This document shows positions 34,901-47,571 of a stretch of 56,150 nt of DNA, one piece after another. Position numbers and translations under genes: made by a program. The notes under the pieces are model-generated. The model was not told the DNA's origin and made no database searches. It worked only from the letters and a program-made list of their open reading frames with translations. Every line of letters begins with the position of its first letter. The stretch's first letter is position 1. Location: NCBI GenBank assembly GCA_002751075.1, contig NAOQ01000062.1, positions 136,202 to 192,351 of the forward strand, read 5' to 3'. The DNA is from Ichthyophonus hoferi. Its lineage: Eukaryota; Opisthokonta; Ichthyosporea; Ichthyophonida; Ichthyophonidae.

Positions 34901-37900
34901 TTATATCTGGGTCAATCATATGCATATAGCTCATGAGATACCCGTGCATTAACACAGATGAACCTTCGAATCAGGCACTGCAAATAAAAAGATGGCAAGT
35001 GAGCAGTAGTTTCACCCAGGAATGACCAACACGATAGTAGAGATAAGGTACGGTAAGAAGTCTAAAGGCATACATAGATAAATACAGAATGACCTTACAA
35101 CACAGCTACCTCCCTAAATATACGTCATAGATAATCTATCTATCCTAGTGCAGAGAACATCACACCTATATATAAACCTACACGTAAAAAAAAATATACA
35201 AAATAACGTATATGTAAGTAGGGGTGTATTATTATTATTTGGGGAAGATGGGTTGATTGGGATACTATTAGGAACAATGACAGCAAAGTATTCTCCCTTG
35301 TGGTGCCATGTGACTTGCTTGACAGGCTGTGTGTATTGTATTATTCATCAGTAAATATCCAGAACAGCAAACTACATGTGTATAGTAGCACATAATAAAG
35401 AGAGTCCAAGAGTATAAGAACAATAATATAGGTAGAAGTATGATTACTATTTTATAATAAGCAGACAGAAAAAGCCAGTGTATCAATAGGTACACATATA
35501 GAAAGATAATAGTACAGCACACTGAGTAAACCAGTAAATTAAAGAGACAACCTGTAAAACAATACTAGAAATCCAGGATACATATATACATATATACAAT
35601 AGCATTAGGCCAGCCTGACCTTTTCATGTGCAATTGTGATTCTGTAGCCCAACTTGTATTCACTGTCACTGGGTTTTCTCCAGGTAGCAAGCTTGGCTTG
35701 CTCTGTTATGTCATTATCCGTTAGGTCCTTACCAATACACTGACCACAATAATTTTTCTTTATAAATCAAATATACATAGGCCCATGTTTGTCCAACTAC
35801 ATCTTCATAAATATACAGCCATATTCTAGTGTATTATAAGTATATAGCTACCAATAAAACATTAAGCACCTACCAGGATCCGCAGTAATAGTTGCATTAG
35901 CACGGGCCAGAACAAGGTCGACAGCCTCCCAAACCTCAGGAGCACCGAGCATAGGGTTGAATACTACAACATCCTGACCTCTGTATATGTATATGTATGT
36001 GTATACGTGTACAGGTATAAGCAAGAGTGAAACCAAGTAAGATTTGTCTCATGGTAACCCATAGCAACAGAGAAGACCCTAGATCTATCATAGATTACCC
36101 TTATTAGGTGTATATGACAACAGCAAGTTAAACAACATGCCCTTTCGTGGAGTAGATTACAATATTGGTTCAGGTCGCATTATATGTAGAGAGAAAGAGA
36201 GACATACACAGCAATGGTAATAAGCGTGACCTGGGGGTTAGGGCACCAGGACACCGACGTCACGATCTCATCAAGGACCAATGTACGCATACAGCGACCA
36301 GTAAGAACTTCCCATACTCGTACGGTCTTATCATCACCACCTACGATTGGTTGTATGTCAGCAAAAAATGTCTGCATGTGGCCACGCTGGTATGTTAATA
36401 TGAGTTTATTTGTGGAGAGAAGGGAGCAGAGAAAGATACAGAAGAGTACAAAGCATGAATGAAAGAGTGTTGGTTATATTATTGTCATCAGAAACATATG
36501 AAAGGTAAGTATAAAGATAATAGCAGGAGCCTACCGGACACTAGCCATTGGCCAGTTGGGTCAGGACTGATGGTTCTCACACGTCCTTCATGACCCTTAT
36601 ACATCTGCAAACATGACAGTATATGGATTGGTGTCTATTCATATAATATATAGACTACATACACTACCAAATAGCTGGTACATCATGTATATGTCCGTGA
36701 GGAATTGTAGTCCTTCTAGAATGAAAGAAAGCAGTGATTTGACAAATACACATATAATACATATACCGTAGATAGTATCAAACGACAAACATAAGAGTAT
36801 TCGAAGGAACAAGTAAGGACACAGTCCATAACGACCAGCCATGCTATACTACGTTACATACCACCATGCATTCAGTAGGGAAGGGTTGCAGATCTCTGGG
36901 CTTGGGTAGCTTAGGAATAAGGCTCTCGGCATCCACATTCATCTGAGACATAAAGACATTAGAACTAAAACCATATCACATACAATCTACTGTAGGATAG
37001 AAATAGTATATGGTATAAGCGTGTGTAAAGTAGAAGTAAAATAGTACTATCAAACATCTTTTATACTATAGTTGGTGTGAATAAATGATGTTCACAGTAG
37101 CATATTGTTTGTCAAGAAAATTCCACAAAAAGTAGGGTACAAAAATTAAGTGATCGATCAACTCCGATATATAAGACAGGTGACTGGGTATGTATGTGTG
37201 TATGTATATATGTATGTATGTTTGTATGAAGGAAGTGCATGCAGTTAGGTAATGGCAGACATACTCTGACTTTACGAGACCTAGGGCAAAGGTAAAGATC
37301 AAGACAGCGTTCAAAACGATCTTGGATGAAGTTATCATAACGTGGGACCAGACGGAGCGAGCTGTATCTGTTTATATAGGGTCGGAAGGAGTCAGGTATA
37401 TATATATGGCTAGCTAATACACTGTTTATATTATAGTGTGGTTTGGAGTAGATACATGCCTCGTGATTGTGGTTCTTTTTTAGAAATCGCTTAATAAAGT
37501 CGGTGGCTTGAGATGAGTTAGACAATAGATATGGTGTGTATAGAAAGAAATAAAGAATCCTCACACTATACTATAAACATAGTACAGTATATGCCGGTAG
37601 AGTGGAGAGAGAGATTATAGACAGTAAAAAATAGAACTGTATAGTAATAACTTGAATAAAGAAATGATAAGACAAGGGGAAAACATTGATTTACTTTTGA
37701 GGCAAGAAGTTAAGGGGTCTATCCTGTGGGTCTGTGTCCTTCCACTCCTGGATCTCCTCCTCAGTGGGCAGGTATTCTGCAGGTGGGTTGTATGACTGTG
37801 TGTATGTGTGTATGTATGCATGTTACAGTGAACAGAGAGAAATAATCAGTCAGCAAAAGAAAACCTAAATCTAATACTCATGCCAGTGTAGACCCTTTTG

Positions 37901-40900
37901 TTTTGATAAGTTAGAATACTCAGGAGAGCACATCAATGAAAGGAGAATGTATATATGCATATATAGATAGGAGGTAGCAAGTGACTGATAATAACTAATA
38001 ACATGATCTTTTCCCACGCATAATAAGAGATAAATGTTGACTAAAAGAAAGTGAAAAATAAACATATGCAGGAAAGGGTATAGGGTAGTAGGTAAGACCA
38101 TGCTATGTGATATTTCTCTTGCACTGGGCCTATCACTCACCTCGGCATGGCCAGGTAGACGCATGCGTGGGGCGGGCATATGTGCAAGAGTGTCGGTTCT
38201 AGGTAGTTCGTTATCATCCCAAAGCTCATAATAGCGGGGCTTTTCTACGTCAGACCTGGCAATGGGTACATGGTTATACAGAAGGTAAGTTACAGTTAGG
38301 AGATATGGAAGTATAGGTAGTGCAATAGAACATAGAAAAGAAATAAGGGGAAGGAGAGGTTTTGAGAGAATATACATACACCATGGTGTGTTTGAGTTAA
38401 AGGCCATAAAACATACAGTGGGGTGGGTATGTTTGGGCTGATAAAAGATAAATTATCAGGCTAAAGATGTAGGGAAATGGAGAAAAAATATAAATGCATA
38501 CCATCATACAGTTGCGAGTAGAGACAGATATAACTAAGGGAAAACAACCAGTCTACAGAACCAATCAAAGAGTACCAACAGGCGGATCAAAAGATTAAAA
38601 AAGAAGTATATCTAGTAATCTCAAAACTAATATTTTAAATCGCGGTATATCACATTCATACAGACACGCTCACCCCTCCCAATTACCACACCCTAGACAA
38701 AGCTCAGTAGCAAGAACATAGGCCTGGCTATATGTATATATAGTAACAAAGAGAGAGATGCTGCATACTTGGGCTTAATCCATCCCTTTCTAATAGCACG
38801 GACGATCTTCATCACTCTCTTATGCTCCCACTTAGAGGGAATGAATCGACGCTTGGGCTCATCTTCATTTCCAATTGGATGGATTTCAGGTGTACCAGTA
38901 AAGAAATCTTGGAATGGCTGGGAAAAACATGAGGATTGGAGGTATATAGAGAGTGGGCATAGGTACAAAATATGTAAGCTAATGAACACAGTGGGCTGGG
39001 TTAAGTTATTTACTCTTGCACTTTAGTTACGGTAATAAAAGGTATTAAAATCATGTCAAACAATAATAAAATAGAACAATAATAACATTTTTCCCGTGGT
39101 TATAAATAGCAATATATGCATTCCACTAAGTCTAATCCTATTGGTTTATCACAGATCTTGTAATAGAAAGGAATGTGAATACAAAGACCTTAATCTATTG
39201 TTACCATTACCAAACATCTATGAGTGTGTGTTTATATATCATAATCTGTTGCTTACCTCATATGGATCACTCTGAGCGGAGGCTAATCCACCTTCCTGGA
39301 TTCTTCTGATCATATCTACCTCCTTGTCTGTCAACACTACATCCTTGTCATTGACAAAGTCCTTCACTGTGCGCCTGAAACAATAAAACATGAGAATGAT
39401 GGGTATGTAAGAGAGAGAGAGAGAGAAAGAGACAAGGAAAAAGAAAAAAGAGTTTGAGGGAGAAATAAAGAAAGAGGTATTATAACCAAATACAGTAGTA
39501 TATACAAGGCATTGGATGGTCATCTATGTGCTGGAAGGGATGGACGGGTACAGGGTCATATCCATATGCATGTAGATATATATATAATTATCCTATTTCT
39601 CCACAAAACAAAAATTGAGAATGACGATAATATAAACAGGGAGTGTGCATAGAGAGATGTAAATATGGGTGGCAGATCAAGCTACGAAAAATACCCTAGC
39701 AACAAGTTATATATATAACCAATTACTTTACTCAGATACATTTTCCCTTTCACAACTACTCAAGCCTCAACAAATAAAAAACCACTATAAACCATACTTT
39801 AGCAATAAACCGAGCATATATACCACATATAATAGGCAATAACAAACCAAACCCTCTAGCCCAAAACACCAGTAAAATATATTAAAAAAGACATAAAATA
39901 TGAAAATTTAAATTACATTTAGAAGAAAATTATAAAATAAACCTCCCTATCTTACCAGTAGTCTGGGTTGTCCATCTTAGACAAAAACTCATCTAATTCG
40001 TCGCCCTTGGCTGGTCGCATGATTTTCTGGCCATCTAAATCATAACCAATATGGGGGAACTCGTTGTACCACTCTAGGGGGACATTTCCAATGGTATTTC
40101 CCACCGCCTGATCCAATGAAATATAAATATAAAGGAAATTAAAATTTATGTTTATGTGCATTTTTGCTCCCCTTAGATTATGTTCTAGCATTTTAATATT
40201 GGATGTAAATTAGATTGTTATATTATAGCAATTAAAATAAAGATAATGGTAACTCTATTTATTTGTCATGCATAAGTGGCCAATAAGGAGTGAGATTGTG
40301 TCAGGGGAGTCAGCCCCTGCAACATATATGATCATGTATAAATGGGAATGATAATTAATAATACCATTACCACATTTAAATAAAGCACACTCCTACCTCC
40401 CACCAATGTGTCTGTACAACATTATAATTCTCTTTTTCCCTCTTCCATCTACCTCCAATCACACTCCCCATAACACCACACCTTCCCCTTCCATCCCCAT
40501 AATAACAGTGACAATCATAGCCAATTAGACAGTTACAAAGTTATCCCCTTACCTCATCTTCGGAATCCTCATCACTTTCAGAGGCATCATATGTTTTTCT
40601 TAAACTAAAATAAGATCAAGAGACATTAGTAAGTGTGGGGTCAACCGTGTTTTTTTTTTTTTTTCATGGATAGGCATGTGTATGAGTGTAAGTAATAAGC
40701 ATATTATGTATTGTACCTTCGTGATACAGGTCTATAGATGTATAAACCATAAAAGATGCTCCTATTGTATAGTGTATCTAGTTCCAAATAAGTACGTATA
40801 GCTAAATGAATGACATGAGAGATTGAAATGGTTATATTACTTATATATACCTAGGTAGGAAATAGACAAGCACAGTTGGAATAATAAGTTTTGTCAGATT

Positions 40901-41309
40901 GGCTACAGGAAATAAAGGCACACCTTTCAAACATGGCTCGGTTGCTTTGTTTCTTAGGCTCCTCCTCCTCCTCTTCCTCCTCCTCCTCCTCTTCCTCACC
41001 CTCCTCTTCCTCCTCCTCACCCTCTTCTACTTCCTCCTCCTCCTCACCCTCTCCCTCCTCCTCCTCTCCACTCACAATCTCTACCTCCTCCCCTTCTCCC
41101 TCCTCTTCCTCCCCCTCTATAGCAGCCTGTATATCCGCCTCCTCCTCGTCCTCATCTTCTAGTCCACTGTATTCACTCAACTCACTATCCGTATCATCTT
41201 TCCCTTCATCTTCTATCTGAACAACATTAGGCAGAGTCTCTTCCTCCTTCTCCTCCTCTACGGGTGCCACAACATCCCCCCTTTGTCTCTTTCCTGATTT
41301 AACAACCAT
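31930..41309 (-). CDS. BOP1: BOP1/Erb1 ribosome biogenesis protein (BOP1NT + WD40)
   Basis: Nucleolar subunit of the PeBoW complex (with PES1 and WDR12) needed for 27S/32S pre-rRNA processing and 60S assembly. Exons (-): 41309-40924, 40598-40553, 40107-39956, 39374-39257, 38917-38769, 38255-38141, 37795-37695, 37367-37265, 36942-36862, 36604-36535, 36340-36208, 35980-35874, inferred 35796-35777, 35739-35620, 35326-35266, 34818-34709, 34419-34356, 33846-33808, 33586-33502, 33259-33181, 32798-32708, 32012-31930: about 770 residues against 746 in human. An acidic Glu-rich N-terminus (to ~144) is followed by BOP1NT ([59 protein letters not shown]), then WD40 repeats from ~418 ([64 protein letters not shown]). 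The 35,326 exon may instead run to 35,208 with the next starting at 34,823. Confidence 0.95.
40960..41115 (-). repeat. purine-rich GAG/GAA trinucleotide tract coding for Glu
   Basis: Imperfect GAG/GAA repeat inside BOP1 exon 1, encoding the poly-Glu part of the acidic N-terminus. The opposite strand therefore shows misleading poly-Ser and poly-Leu frames. Length is likely variable between strains. Confidence 0.85.
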
Positions 41310-44059
41310 AATAACAATATACTATATAGAGTATAATATATAATATAAGGAAAGAGAGAAACCAGGGTAGGATATAAGTATAACAAGATGGCAGCTAAAA
41401 TACGTGACTTATTATACGTAGTACATGTGGAGGCTCTCCATAGATCAACTGGTAGCACGTGCACAAGTTTAATCGGTGCGATTACTATCAATCGTGATTG
41501 ATTTTGGTTAATCGTGTTTGATTATAATGGGAAATTATATTTGACCAATTGAATATCTTTATATAACTACCCAATTAAATTAGCCTTGTAATTTTTATCT
41601 TTCCCAGGCTGTCAATTGAGGATAAATATGTGATTAGTGAGCTATATTTCCATATATATATATATACTATAACAATTAATACTTCATAAAAAATAATTAA
41701 TTAATTAAGGATTTCCACTAAATATTATAAAGATATCATAAAGATCTTTTAAATTTCCTTTGATAACTTAATTATACTCTAGCTACTACATTGACCATAT
41801 ATATACACTCTTTACTGAATAGGCGAGTACGATATATATGTATATATATGATAGTATGTAGGCATATATGTATTTATTAATATTCATCTTGACGTTATGG
41901 CAGACACAACGACAATCTGATTGTTTATGATTATTGAAGTTGTGGAAATATCCTTATCAGTGGCAGTATGTCTAGGAGAGTGTACAATGTAAAAACATAT
42001 ATGATAATAAAACAAGACCAAGATAAACTTTTTATGATAATTGTAGAAATGGGCAAAGTACAAGGTAGTAAATACACCCGGCTCTAATTTTAAGCCATTA
42101 TCCTGACAATGACGCAAATCAGGTGACAGGTTATAGTATATAAAAAACTGGAAGCCTCGTCTCAACCACATTGTGGTTAATTTATGCTTTTCTAAATACA
42201 TGTGATGCGGTGCGACAAAAATTTGTCTTAAACTGGATATGTAAGATGGCATACAGGAATTTATCTCAATTTGATATCATTACTACGTTGGCTTGATAGA
42301 TAATCTCTACTGGTTGATTAATAACAGAAAAGAAATAAATAAGAAATAATTTTAACATATTGCGCATGTTCCAACTATTTCTGAGGTATCACTTAATAGG
42401 AATACTTGAGTTTAAGTAATAGCTGGTAAATCAACATTATCTTTTGTTTCCTCATTTCTCATGCTAAAAAAACTTCAATTCAATAGGATACTACTATGAC
42501 AGCTAGCTATTGTGGGACCTTGGATCTATATTAATGCTTCTCATAATATCTAGCATGATTCTTCCTCCTCTAATATAATCTGTTTATTAAAAGCTGATCA
42601 ATAGGTGCTATTGTTTATATTTTAATGTATATTGTTAATCAGGAGCGCTATTGAATTTCTTTTATTTTTATCGACCCTGACTTCATCTTACTTTATTCCT
42701 AAATGATACTTTACCAATTTCACACAATATGTTTATTTAATTCAATAACTAATTATCACATGCTCTTAATAGAAAAACGCGACTACAATGATTTCATTTT
42801 GGCATCAGTATTGATAGTGGGTCTTGTATCATACCTATATCTATTCTCATAACCCAGGGTTAAAAGTTTATTCTCCTTTTTAAAACAGGCTGGGCAAAGC
42901 ATAAACTGAATTATAATATATTTTAACAAGGATGATGTTGACTTCATATATAGTTAGTTATTGTCTTTTTCATTATAAATGAGAGCCGCTGTTGCGAGCC
43001 AAAAATTAAATAAAACAAAAAGTGCATTGTTCAGTATAACCAGAAAACAGAATTTGAATCTTACTGGCTCATTAACGTAAATGTATATTTCATTACTATT
43101 TATTTGAAATGCATTGCGGGGACAGTGTCACAAGTCATTATAGATGTCATCTTTTATGCACCTCACACCCAGATAATTCAGCAAGGTTTACTCAGTTCTT
43201 AATGATGTAAAGCATACATCTTCTATGCATTAAAAAGATATATTATATTTATTGTCAATAGCCAGTGACATTATTTAATTAAAATTTAATCTGGTAATAC
43301 TATTAATCTATTGTGGGAATAAATCTGCACCAAATTATTGGCTATATGTTAATCATTGTAGTAAAAGCTATGGATGGTGCAAATCTATCAATGCAACGTT
43401 TACATTAAAAAAATCGTACGAATGTAATCAAAATAATAAAATAACAATAACAAAATATATATTATATCAACAAAATATATAATCCTGGAAGCCATGTAGG
43501 CCATAGTATCCTGGACTTTATTATATAAAGACATCGATCGTGATGAATCTGACCACTTAATATTAGCGTGCTGCTTTCACATATTGATATTAGAACACCA
43601 TGTATGTTTCGGCTAAACAATTTTATTTTATCATAACATATGTACATACATAAATACGTACATACGTACGTAGATGCACACATAGATACGCGCATACCTA
43701 CCTACCTACCTATACATGCACATATACATACACTGGTATAGTAAGATATATGTTTTTACCGCAGGCTATTATTAACTAGTGTCAATATACCTTGATTGCT
43801 TCATACTCAATACATTATTTATTGTATGACGTCACGTACAAGTTTTTTATTAGGGTAAATGCCCTTTCTTGTAAATGTTTATGTATAATGCAGTTTATAT
43901 CGCAACGTAATTTCCGTCTGTCCTACATTCGTTTTTGGAAAAGAACTAACTACATTACATTGATAGCAAGCTAATGAACGAAGGTAAATATACGTTTTTA
44001 AATTTTTAAATATTTTTGAAGTAGTTAAAAACCATTAAAAGAATAGATCAATTGGCAGA
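41310..44059. other. intergenic region between BOP1 and MED21
   Basis: 2.75 kb without recognisable exons. Its left end is the BOP1 promoter. A TGACGTCA CRE-like palindrome lies at 43827-43834. Open frames such as 41,884-42,252 have composition typical of chance in AT-rich DNA. Confidence 0.6.
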
Positions 44060-47000
44060 TTAAGAGTCTTCCTCAGGCGGGGCGGTGGGGTCCAAGGCCT
44101 CAGTGGTAATACAGTCTGATAATTCCCGGAGTGCCTCTCTGACCTGGCGCAGTTGTTCTTCTGTTGTGGGAGGATAGTTAGTGTTGATAAGTGCATAAGA
44201 TATATATATGTACATATAATGCATATCATATATGTATAAAGTATGTAGAAAAATAGCAGGATTAGCTGGTGCCAGTGACGATGGAATAAGAAGGATCTAA
44301 ACAGTATTAGTTGGTGGTGGGTAGGACAGACAAGGAAGACAGAGAGAGAGAAAAAAAAAATGCAGTCTGCAGAAAAGACCAAGGTATAATTAAAAACCCA
44401 AATCCTATTGGTCCCAAGGATCAACTCACCTCCTCGATTGATGGAATCTTGCAACATTTTTGCAGCAGCTTCATTGGCCAATCCCAAAGCCTCTAAATCT
44501 TGTAGCTATAAATAGAACATGTTAATGTTAATTATAACAAGATTATTCAATTGATCAGCACTTTTTAATTGAATTATCATGGGTAAGAGGTAGGTACACA
44601 TATTATAAGCCAGCTTATCTTTTATTAGTCAATTAAAATTCAGTAATCCCACAAGGGAGAGATGTGTAATAAGGGCTTAGTTAATAAGACATAGTAGAGA
44701 GATGTAATATATGTTACTAATAAGCAATAAGGTAGAGTATAGAAATATTATGATATTACAATAGGGATATAGGGCCTGCCGGTAGGTGTATACCTCTAAA
44801 CACATACACCCTCCTTCCATCTAACCTATACTACTTATTTCTAAGTCAGATAATATCAGAAGTCAAATAAAACAAACACTGAAGGCCTTTATCATGTAAT
44901 GGTTTTTTTTTTCTAGTTTAATCAAACACGCTATCAAATAAACCTAAAGTTTTGATATATTAATAACATTTTAATTTAAATGTGTTCTTAATTTTAAATA
45001 TAACATTATATATATATATATATAAACACGAAAGTCAACACAGATAAAATAGATACACTAAAACATGAGAGAATAAAGTGGTGCGCCTATATCAAATCAG
45101 ATTGGCGTTACCTGTTGGTCCGCGGTGGATTCAATAGAGGGCAGAGAGTCAACCAGAATGATAGTATCTCGGGCTACGTTTACTATCTGTTTGGCATAGT
45201 GTTCAACCGCTGCATGTAGGATAGTATGATAGTATGATAGTATAGTCGTATGCATGTACGCATACATTAATAGATATATGAGTACACGTGTAACAAAGGC
45301 GGATGCTGTTAATATCCTACACTCTGGGCACATTATCACATATAAGCAGACCAATTATAGCCTCACATTAATTTTATGCATTATATAGGTAGTTGGATTG
45401 TGACAGATCATATGACACAAATAGGAAAAACACCTCTATTAATGATATAGACTTGTACGTATATAGTAAATAGGCACAGGTCATAGTTACAGCGACGGTG
45501 AAAGAAGGAAAACTTGTTAGTATAGCCTAACCTAATACAATAGAATACAATATAATGTAATAGAATACAACATAATGTAATAGAAAACAATATAATGTAA
45601 TAGAATACAATATAATATAATATAATATAATATAACATAGCATAATATGACACTAAACAATATAACAAACCAAAGACAAAACTCAATTCAATCCAATAAA
45701 ACATAATATTATATATTAAAATAAATTATAACGCATTATATAAAGATATGTATAAATATGACAATTACTGGTAATAAACGTATATAGATGTGTGAATAAT
45801 TGGTAGAAAATCAGGAAGGTTAACCTACGCGGCAAGCCTGATACTGGTGGAGGTGGAGGTTCTGGGAAGGGAACTGTAATTCGATTGGTTAGTTATATTT
45901 TTGGCCCTTCATTGGCAGGGTATATTTCTGAGTTGATCAATAGTATGATAGTATGGCAGTGTTATAATTTAAATTGTATGGTAGTATGGTAGTATTATAA
46001 TTTTATATTACGTGAGTATACTAGTTTTACACCTTTCATACTAATCTCTCTATAGAGACTATTGATTGGTTAATAGTTCAGTAGGAAACACGGAAGACCA
46101 GTCATATTCATAGTTTATTTTTTAAAAAAACCATAATGATTGGAATAAGATATCAATCAACGTGAATAAGCATAAACATAAATAATAATAATAATTTATT
46201 GTGCTAGACCATTAATACATCTTCCATAAAAGGAATATTTAATTATATAACATACATAAATATATATCAAGAACTGATCTATAGTACAAATGGTATATGA
46301 TTGGTATATGTTGCCCAACAGTATTCTGCTATATACTAATCCTATACGTATCTTGTTAAGTTTTATATGACTGAACCATTCTATACTATAAACTATACTT
46401 TATAGTAGTAACTATATACTATCGTCTATAGTCATAATTACCATTGTAAGGTATGGCAGAATGACATCACAACGAGTTGATGAATGGAAGGAAAAGAATA
46501 GGTAGATGGGATGGCAAGTGATGTAACCATAGAAACACCAATCAAACACAGAGAGATAAATTAATCAATCAACGAACACAGATAAAATGCAATGACATAA
46601 GAAAATTTAAAAAAAAACAAGAATCCCCTACCATATAGAAAAAACTCAACTATATATGTAATAGAACGACAGGGAAATTGTTGTACAAGTCGATATGTAT
46701 ACGTTCTGTAAGAGAGTAAGAATAGAGTGAAATAGTAAAAATGGACCGAGAGAGAAGGGTGGGAGAGGAGAAGGAGCGTACGATTTAACTCATATCCAGG
46801 GAGTTGTTTCGGTACCGCATAGGCCTGAAGCATTCCTATACTCTCATAGAAGCTGGAGCTTAACTAGGGAGAAGGGAGGGATATAGGACAGAGTTAGTTA
46901 AAACCACAGATAGATTAGCTCTGGCGGCCACCCAATATGTTATTAGTACACAGCCCAGGGCTTGCTTTAACTCTCCTTCTCCTCTCACCTCTTCTATATA

Positions 47001-47571
47001 TATAATCATTGTGTGTTTAATATAATATCGCTTTATTGTAGCTTCAGATTAACTTAATCTGCTTTAGGTTACTGGAATCTATTATTTATATGCAATACCA
47101 TTGGCTCACATAACGACTACACTACACTTAAAAAAAAGAACGAGAATAGCTGATATATAGGCTGGGATACTGTGTGTAATAGGTTGTCTTAGCAATGTAA
47201 CAGCCACAAAAAACAAAAATATTAACTAATATAACCTAGAATAATACACCCAATATTAATACAATACAGTACAATATAATACAATACAACATAACATAAT
47301 ACAATACTATACGATATTATATTATACTGTACTATATTACATTATATTATATTATACTATACTATATTATACTATACTACACTATACAATGCTATACAAT
47401 ACTATACTATATCATACCATACCATATCATACTATATTATACTATACTATACGATACGATACGATACTCTTATACTATACCGTACAACACAATACAATAA
47501 TGCAACCATTCCCTCCCACCTACCAACTCCATTCTTTCCTGTAGCTGTGATATGCGGTCCATACTAGCCAT
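44060..47571 (-). CDS. MED21: Mediator complex subunit 21
   Basis: Middle-module subunit (yeast Srb7) of Mediator, which links activators to RNA polymerase II; it pairs with MED7 through a coiled coil in the nucleus. Exons (-): 47571-47524, 46863-46782, 45873-45829, 45209-45112, 44505-44430, 44160-44060, all in phase, 149 residues against 144 in human. Motifs: N-terminal MDRISQLQERMEL, then FYESIGMLQAYA, and the family signature VDSLPSIEST in the AKQIVNVARDTIILVDSLPS helix, followed by the helical C-terminus (LANEAAAKMLQDSIN, LRQVREALRELSDC). A short exon adds a Pro-rich linker (PFPEPPPPPVSGLPRP) where human MED21 has a Pro/Asn linker. The acidic end is PPEEDS. Introns carry simple repeats. 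It is divergent from the gene at 49,481. Confidence 0.93.
45530..45655. repeat. minisatellite, about 20-base unit
   Basis: Four or so copies of a unit like AATAGAATACAATATAATGT, decaying into (AATAT)n, in the MED21 intron between 45,829 and 45,209. Explains open frames on the opposite strand here. Confidence 0.8.
47255..47490. repeat. ATACT/ATATT pentamer-rich low-complexity block
   Basis: About 235 bases of interleaved ACTAT, ATACA and ATATT pentamers, including three ACGAT units near 47,450, in the first MED21 intron just downstream of exon 1. Confidence 0.85.

Noticed and set aside
40891-41220. Plus-strand poly-Ser and poly-Leu open frames
   Set aside because: They are the antisense of the GAG/GAA tract in BOP1 exon 1, which reads as a conserved acidic N-terminus on the minus strand.
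41884-42252. 122-codon minus-strand frame between BOP1 and MED21
   Set aside because: Composition is typical of AT-rich noise (Tyr, His, Ile, Phe runs), no family motif, and no neighbouring exons in phase.
43827-43834. CRE-like TGACGTCA as a BOP1 promoter element
   Set aside because: It is about 2.5 kb upstream of the BOP1 start and nearer the MED21 3' end; a single 8-base motif at that distance does not support a regulatory call.
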